A DNA stretch of 18,118 nucleotides from Profundicola sp051011115 (GTDB lineage: Bacteria; Bacteroidota; Bacteroidia; Flavobacteriales; Weeksellaceae). The notes under the pieces were generated by a model that saw only the letters and a list, made by a program, of their open reading frames with translations, was not told the DNA's origin and ran no database searches. How positions within the stretch are numbered: the stretch's first letter is position 1; each line of letters begins with the position of its first letter. The translations under genes were made by a program, and so were the position numbers. The stretch covers positions 1-18,118 of the forward strand of contig JBPCUN010000114.1 in assembly GCA_051011115.1 (NCBI GenBank), given 5' to 3'. This document shows positions 15,215 through 18,118 of the stretch, piece after piece.

Positions 15215-16605
15215 GCTGATTTGATTATTGGATCTTCCTCTTGCCATAATTTAATCAAAATAGCCATACTCAACCATACGCCATATTGCCTAAAGAAGTC
15301 AGTCTGCAACCAATTGACGAATAATCCTGTAAAAGAAATTAAAAGTATTATCGCTATTATAGAGACTTCATAGTTATTGGATTTAATCCATAAAAACAGA
15401 CTTTTTCTCCAACAAACAAAAAGTAGTGTCATGAAAATTAAAAACCCGATAATTCCTGTTTCTGCTAATAAGCGTGTGTAAATATTATATCCCGAAGGGA
15501 ACGATTTTATCTTTTGGTTTCTATATCGGTATTTATACTCCCAATTATTATAGGTAGACCAGAAGGGATATTCGTAAACTTTGTGATACGTATCCTGTCC
15601 CAATCCAACCCCAACAATAGGGTTTTTTATAAATACTTGCAATGAGGCATATTGCATCCCAAACCTTGTTCTGTTAGATAAATCATGATCCGTTTTCTTG
15701 GTAAAATCTAATGACTCAACTTTTTCTTTAAAAGTAGAAATAATAGTATCTGATTTAAAAGCGAAAACAACCATAAATAAAGTTAAAACACTCAACAACA
15801 TATGAGTAATCTGCACTTTATATTCCTTCTTAAAATATAGGAAAAAAAGGAATAATAATAATTGTAATGACACATTTACTAGTGCAGTTCTAGATCCAGA
15901 AAAAAACATTAACATCAATACCATAAGCGTTGGCATATACTTAAGTTTGCTTTTTTCTGTAGCCATATAACTAAACATCCAAGCAGATACAGTAATTAAA
16001 TAATTCCCCAATGCAGGAACTTCATATGAAACAGAACTTATCCTACCCAAGTTATTTAAGGTCACATCTAAAAATGGAAAATAATTAAACAGCTCTAAAA
16101 CTGGCATTAACTGTCCTATACCATAAATTACTATCGCGGTTTCTATAATTCCGTAAATAAAAACAAATATTAAACTCCAAAGCAATACTTTCCTTATCCA
16201 CTGAAGTATTTGTATATAAGATAATTTTCTAACTACATTCCAATATAGAATTAGAAAAACTAATGTTGAGATGCTTAGGGAAATCAATTGTCTGACAAAT
16301 CTATTGAGACCAGAGGTTTGTTTATAATAACTTTCTAATACTGTGGGTAAGTTCAATAGTGTGGATAGGATACACCATGCTACAAACAGTAGTATTAGTT
16401 TAAAGATTACATTTTTATAGGGAATATTGATAGAGCCTTTAATTACTGTTTCTATACCTAGTAAGAAAAAGCCTAACAAGAAGAAATATGATGCAGCTTC
16501 ATTTTTGTATTCACCAAGAAAAGAAAGTCCCTCAAAACTGTTAAACGGAATAAAGAATAATCCTATAAAAAATAATAAGGTATAAATATTTCTTAGCGTA
16601 ATCAT
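15211..16605 (-). CDS. O-antigen polymerase/ligase-like membrane protein (Wzy/WaaL type), second copy
   Basis: The 464-residue protein has about twelve hydrophobic segments, with FFSGSRTALVNVSLQL in the middle and a large late periplasmic loop (RTRFGMQYASL, NPIVGVGLGQDTYHKVY, then SGYNIYTRLLAETGIIGF). This is the layout of the O-antigen ligase/polymerase family. The usual HNxYL motif reads YNIYTRLL, so the family His is replaced by Tyr. It lies next to the Wzz-like gene, the usual partner of a Wzy polymerase. The stop codon at 15211-15213 overlaps the stop of the lipoprotein gene on the other strand. Polymerase, ligase, or a protein for a different glycan are all possible. Confidence 0.87.
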   Translation of the reverse strand: MITLRNIYTLLFFIGLFFIPFNSFEGLSFLGEYKNEAASYFFLLGFFLLGIETVIKGSINIPYKNVIFKLILLFVAWCILSTLLNLPTVLESYYKQTSGLNRFVRQLISLSISTLVFLILYWNVVRKLSYIQILQWIRKVLLWSLIFVFIYGIIETAIVIYGIGQLMPVLELFNYFPFLDVTLNNLGRISSVSYEVPALGNYLITVSAWMFSYMATEKSKLKYMPTLMVLMLMFFSGSRTALVNVSLQLLLFLFFLYFKKEYKVQITHMLLSVLTLFMVVFAFKSDTIISTFKEKVESLDFTKKTDHDLSNRTRFGMQYASLQVFIKNPIVGVGLGQDTYHKVYEYPFWSTYNNWEYKYRYRNQKIKSFPSGYNIYTRLLAETGIIGFLIFMTLLFVCWRKSLFLWIKSNNYEVSIIAIILLISFTGLFVNWLQTDFFRQYGVWLSMAILIKLWQEEDPIIKSA

Positions 16606-16643
16606 TCGGAAGGTAATAGGATTAATCTTTAAAATAAAAGTGC

Positions 16644-16664
16644 ATGGACTATAAATCAGTGCAT
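16644..16664 (-). terminator. Weak hairpin at the end of the Wzz-like gene
   Basis: On the minus strand ATGCACT (16664-16658) can pair with AGTCCAT (16650-16644) with one G-G/C-C mismatch, around a 7-base AT loop. It overlaps the stop codon of the Wzz-like gene and is followed by a U-rich stretch (CUUUUAUUUU). With a 50-base gap to the next gene it may act as a partial terminator or attenuator. The stem is AU-rich and imperfect, so support is low. Confidence 0.25.
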
Positions 16665-17573
16665 TTTCACACTTATTCTCTTATACCTATTTAAAAAGAA
16701 ACTGCTAAGTAAAAATAAAAGAAATAAAGCGATTGGCAGGATATAGATTAATTTAGGCCTATCAACCTTGACATTTTGAATTTTCACAATGTCAAAAAAT
16801 ACTTTATCCATCTCTAACTGCGAGATTCTTCTTTCTTTGATATTATTTATCAAACCATTTTTACTTCCTATAAGACCATTAATCTCAGGATACATCTCAA
16901 TATTCAAATTACCTTTATTTAAGCCTTCAGCGTTTGCTAGCTTATTGAACAAGGCATTAATATTTTGAATAGAAATATTACTCTCTTCTATTTCTTTTAT
17001 GGTATTTTTCTTTTCTATTTGCTGCCTTCTTAAAAAGTACGGTTCGTTATTTAAGTCACTTAAATAACCATCTACAATCTTCCCTTTCTGATCTTTTCGA
17101 TCCGTTAGAATAGTTAATTTATGGTATCTATAAATCTTCTCCGTTTGATTACCTGGCTTATGTTCAGAAATATTTACATTATTTTCACTTAAGAATTGTC
17201 CAATTTCTAGATTTGAACTACTAGCTGATAACATACCGTAAACATCTACGATAGGTTCTATTTCTACTGATAAAATGATGGAATCAAAAGAATCTTGTTG
17301 ACTTGCAACTTTTTCATATAAGTAAGCGGTACTACCAAAATTAGGAGCTAAGATGATTTCATGCTTATAAATATCTCCCCGCATCTCATCTAGAAAATAA
17401 CCGATAACTGAACCAAGAACCAAGATGCCTAATATGATAAATATTTTTCTAATTAAAAACCTAATAAATCTTACGATGAAAAGTCCTAGGTCATCAAAGA
17501 ACTGAAGAATAGCTCTCCAAATGAACAATAAATCTACCTCTTGATTTGGATGCTTATTATCACTTGGATTCAT
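16656..17573 (-). CDS. Wzz-like polysaccharide chain-length determinant
   Basis: The 305-residue protein has two membrane segments, at about residues 38-60 and 275-297, with a large periplasmic part between them that includes a predicted helical stretch rich in Lys, Glu and Ile/Asn (about 180-270). Termini face the cytoplasm. This is the topology of Wzz/PCP-1 copolymerases, and the C-terminus ends soon after the second segment with a basic tail, so no tyrosine kinase domain is attached. The first periplasmic stretch, KHEIILAPNFGSTAYLYEKV, recurs from memory in Flavobacteriia proteins of polysaccharide loci. A -7 box lies 25 bases upstream. It probably sets chain length together with the adjacent Wzy-like protein. 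Sequence similarity to classical Wzz is low, so the role is inferred from topology and place. Confidence 0.75.
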   Translation of the reverse strand: MNPSDNKHPNQEVDLLFIWRAILQFFDDLGLFIVRFIRFLIRKIFIILGILVLGSVIGYFLDEMRGDIYKHEIILAPNFGSTAYLYEKVASQQDSFDSIILSVEIEPIVDVYGMLSASSSNLEIGQFLSENNVNISEHKPGNQTEKIYRYHKLTILTDRKDQKGKIVDGYLSDLNNEPYFLRRQQIEKKNTIKEIEESNISIQNINALFNKLANAEGLNKGNLNIEMYPEINGLIGSKNGLINNIKERRISQLEMDKVFFDIVKIQNVKVDRPKLIYILPIALFLLFLLSSFFLNRYKRISVKMH

Positions 17574-17598
17574 GTTTAAATATTTAAAATTTGGATGA

Positions 17599-17606
17599 CA
17601 AATATA
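17599..17606 (-). promoter_or_regulatory. -7 box for the Wzz-like gene (possible start of the polysaccharide transcript)
   Basis: On the minus strand TATATTTG is an exact TAnnTTTG match, 25 bases before the Wzz-like ATG and within the 106-base gap after rmlD. It suggests that a separate transcript begins here. No clear -33 TTTG element was found. Confidence 0.55.
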
Positions 17607-17679
17607 ATAGAATAAATACTAATTTGAGCATAGACATTACATCGTAGAATAACTCAATAATCAATTAAAGTATTTAGCT

Positions 17680-18118
17680 TTACTTCAATTTATTTAAAAC
17701 CCTCTCTACCCCATCTTCCCAATCAGGAACATCTACCCCAAAAGTATCTTGAATTTTCTGAGTATTTAACACACTATATTTTGGGCGTTTTGCAGGGGTT
17801 GGATATGCTGATGTAGGTATTGGATTTATTTTTATGGCAGAATGAGTTACTTCCTTAATTTTCATAGCAAAATCAAACCAAGTAGTCTGTCCAGCGTTTG
17901 TATAATGATAGATTCCTGCAGGTTTATCTTTTGATTGAATAATATGTAGAATAGCTTTAGCTAAATCATTGGCATTGGTTGGGGTTCCAACCTGATCATT
18001 TACCACAGAAATCTCATTTCTATCTTTAAATAAACGCAGCATAGTCTTTAAGAAGTTATGACCATATGGAGAATATACCCAAGCTGTTCTGATAATAATA
18101 GAATTTGGATTATAATCC
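17680..18118 (-). CDS. rmlD: dTDP-4-dehydrorhamnose reductase, C-terminal 145 residues (cut by window edge)
   Basis: The frame is open to the right edge and ends at TAA (17680-17682). It reads IIIRTAWVYSPYGHNFLKTM followed by VVNDQVGTPTNANDLAKAI, GIYHYTNAGQTTWFDFA and RPKYSVLNTQKI near the C-terminus, which are the signature blocks of RmlD, an SDR-type reductase that makes dTDP-L-rhamnose. The N-terminal NAD(P)-binding GxxGxxG and the YxxxK catalytic pair lie outside the window. No internal Met start is needed: the first visible Met at 18042 is inside the conserved TAWVY-to-GTPT region. It implies that the other rml genes (rmlA, rmlB, rmlC) may lie to the right and that the polymer contains rhamnose. 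Confidence 0.95.
   Translation of the reverse strand, partial: DYNPNSIIIRTAWVYSPYGHNFLKTMLRLFKDRNEISVVNDQVGTPTNANDLAKAILHIIQSKDKPAGIYHYTNAGQTTWFDFAMKIKEVTHSAIKINPIPTSAYPTPAKRPKYSVLNTQKIQDTFGVDVPDWEDGVERVLNKLK

Noticed and set aside
16640..16665. AGTGCAT direct repeat as an operator or attachment site
   Set aside because: The two 7-base copies are short and lie in a region that also folds as a weak hairpin; there are no recombinase genes or target-site features nearby.
1..18118. Mobile elements, CRISPR arrays, tRNA or rRNA genes
   Set aside because: No transposase, integrase, phage or Cas motif, no regularly spaced repeats and no tRNA-like cloverleaf or rRNA sequence was recognised on either strand by eye; a covariance-model scan was not possible.

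Overview
The window looks like a chromosomal segment of a low-GC Bacteroidota, most likely Flavobacteriia-like. Four things point there: copies of the TAnnTTTG -7 promoter box before several genes, almost no Shine-Dalgarno sequences, the gene order mutY / HU / tiny basic protein / RNase E-G, and a DUF6341-DUF6427 type membrane-protein pair. No rRNA, tRNA, CRISPR array, insertion sequence, transposase or integrase was seen.

Left third (1-6629), housekeeping genes. On the minus strand mutY (adenine glycosylase) is followed by the start of an alpha/beta hydrolase that runs off the left edge. Divergent from mutY is a plus-strand unit: an HU-type DNA-binding protein, a 30-residue very basic protein (1811-1903) that resembles the bS22/mS38 (AURKAIP1/COX24) ribosomal family, two tandem hairpins, and an RNase E/G that appears to lack the zinc-link cysteines. 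Then come comF (minus), an overlapping queD-lpxH pair (plus), and divergent DUF6427-like (minus) and DUF6341-like (plus) membrane proteins.

Right two thirds (6639-18118), a surface-polysaccharide locus of the Wzx/Wzy type, almost all on the minus strand and therefore read from right to left: the end of rmlD (dTDP-L-rhamnose synthesis), a Wzz-like chain-length protein, an O-antigen polymerase/ligase-like protein, [an oppositely oriented glycoside-hydrolase lipoprotein], a flippase, a polysaccharide pyruvyl transferase, a GT2 glycosyltransferase, a second O-antigen polymerase/ligase-like protein, a GT4 glycosyltransferase and a WcaJ-type initiating sugar transferase. The flippase-to-GT4 block is very compact: three successive 4-base overlaps and one direct abutment. 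The inferred flow is as follows. WcaJ-like loads the first sugar-phosphate on undecaprenyl phosphate. GT4, GT2 and genes outside the window extend the unit with rhamnose available, and the pyruvyl transferase may decorate it. The flippase exports it, one Wzy-like protein polymerises it under Wzz-like control, and the other may ligate it or act on a second glycan.

The most unusual item is the lipoprotein at 13727-15214. It joins a clan GH-A (TIM-barrel) hydrolase fold, with two putative catalytic glutamates, to two DUF4214-like repeats. It has its own orientation inside the export locus, which suggests an envelope enzyme that trims or binds the polymer made here, by analogy with PslG. No gene here is clearly broken; the two edge genes are simply cut by the window.
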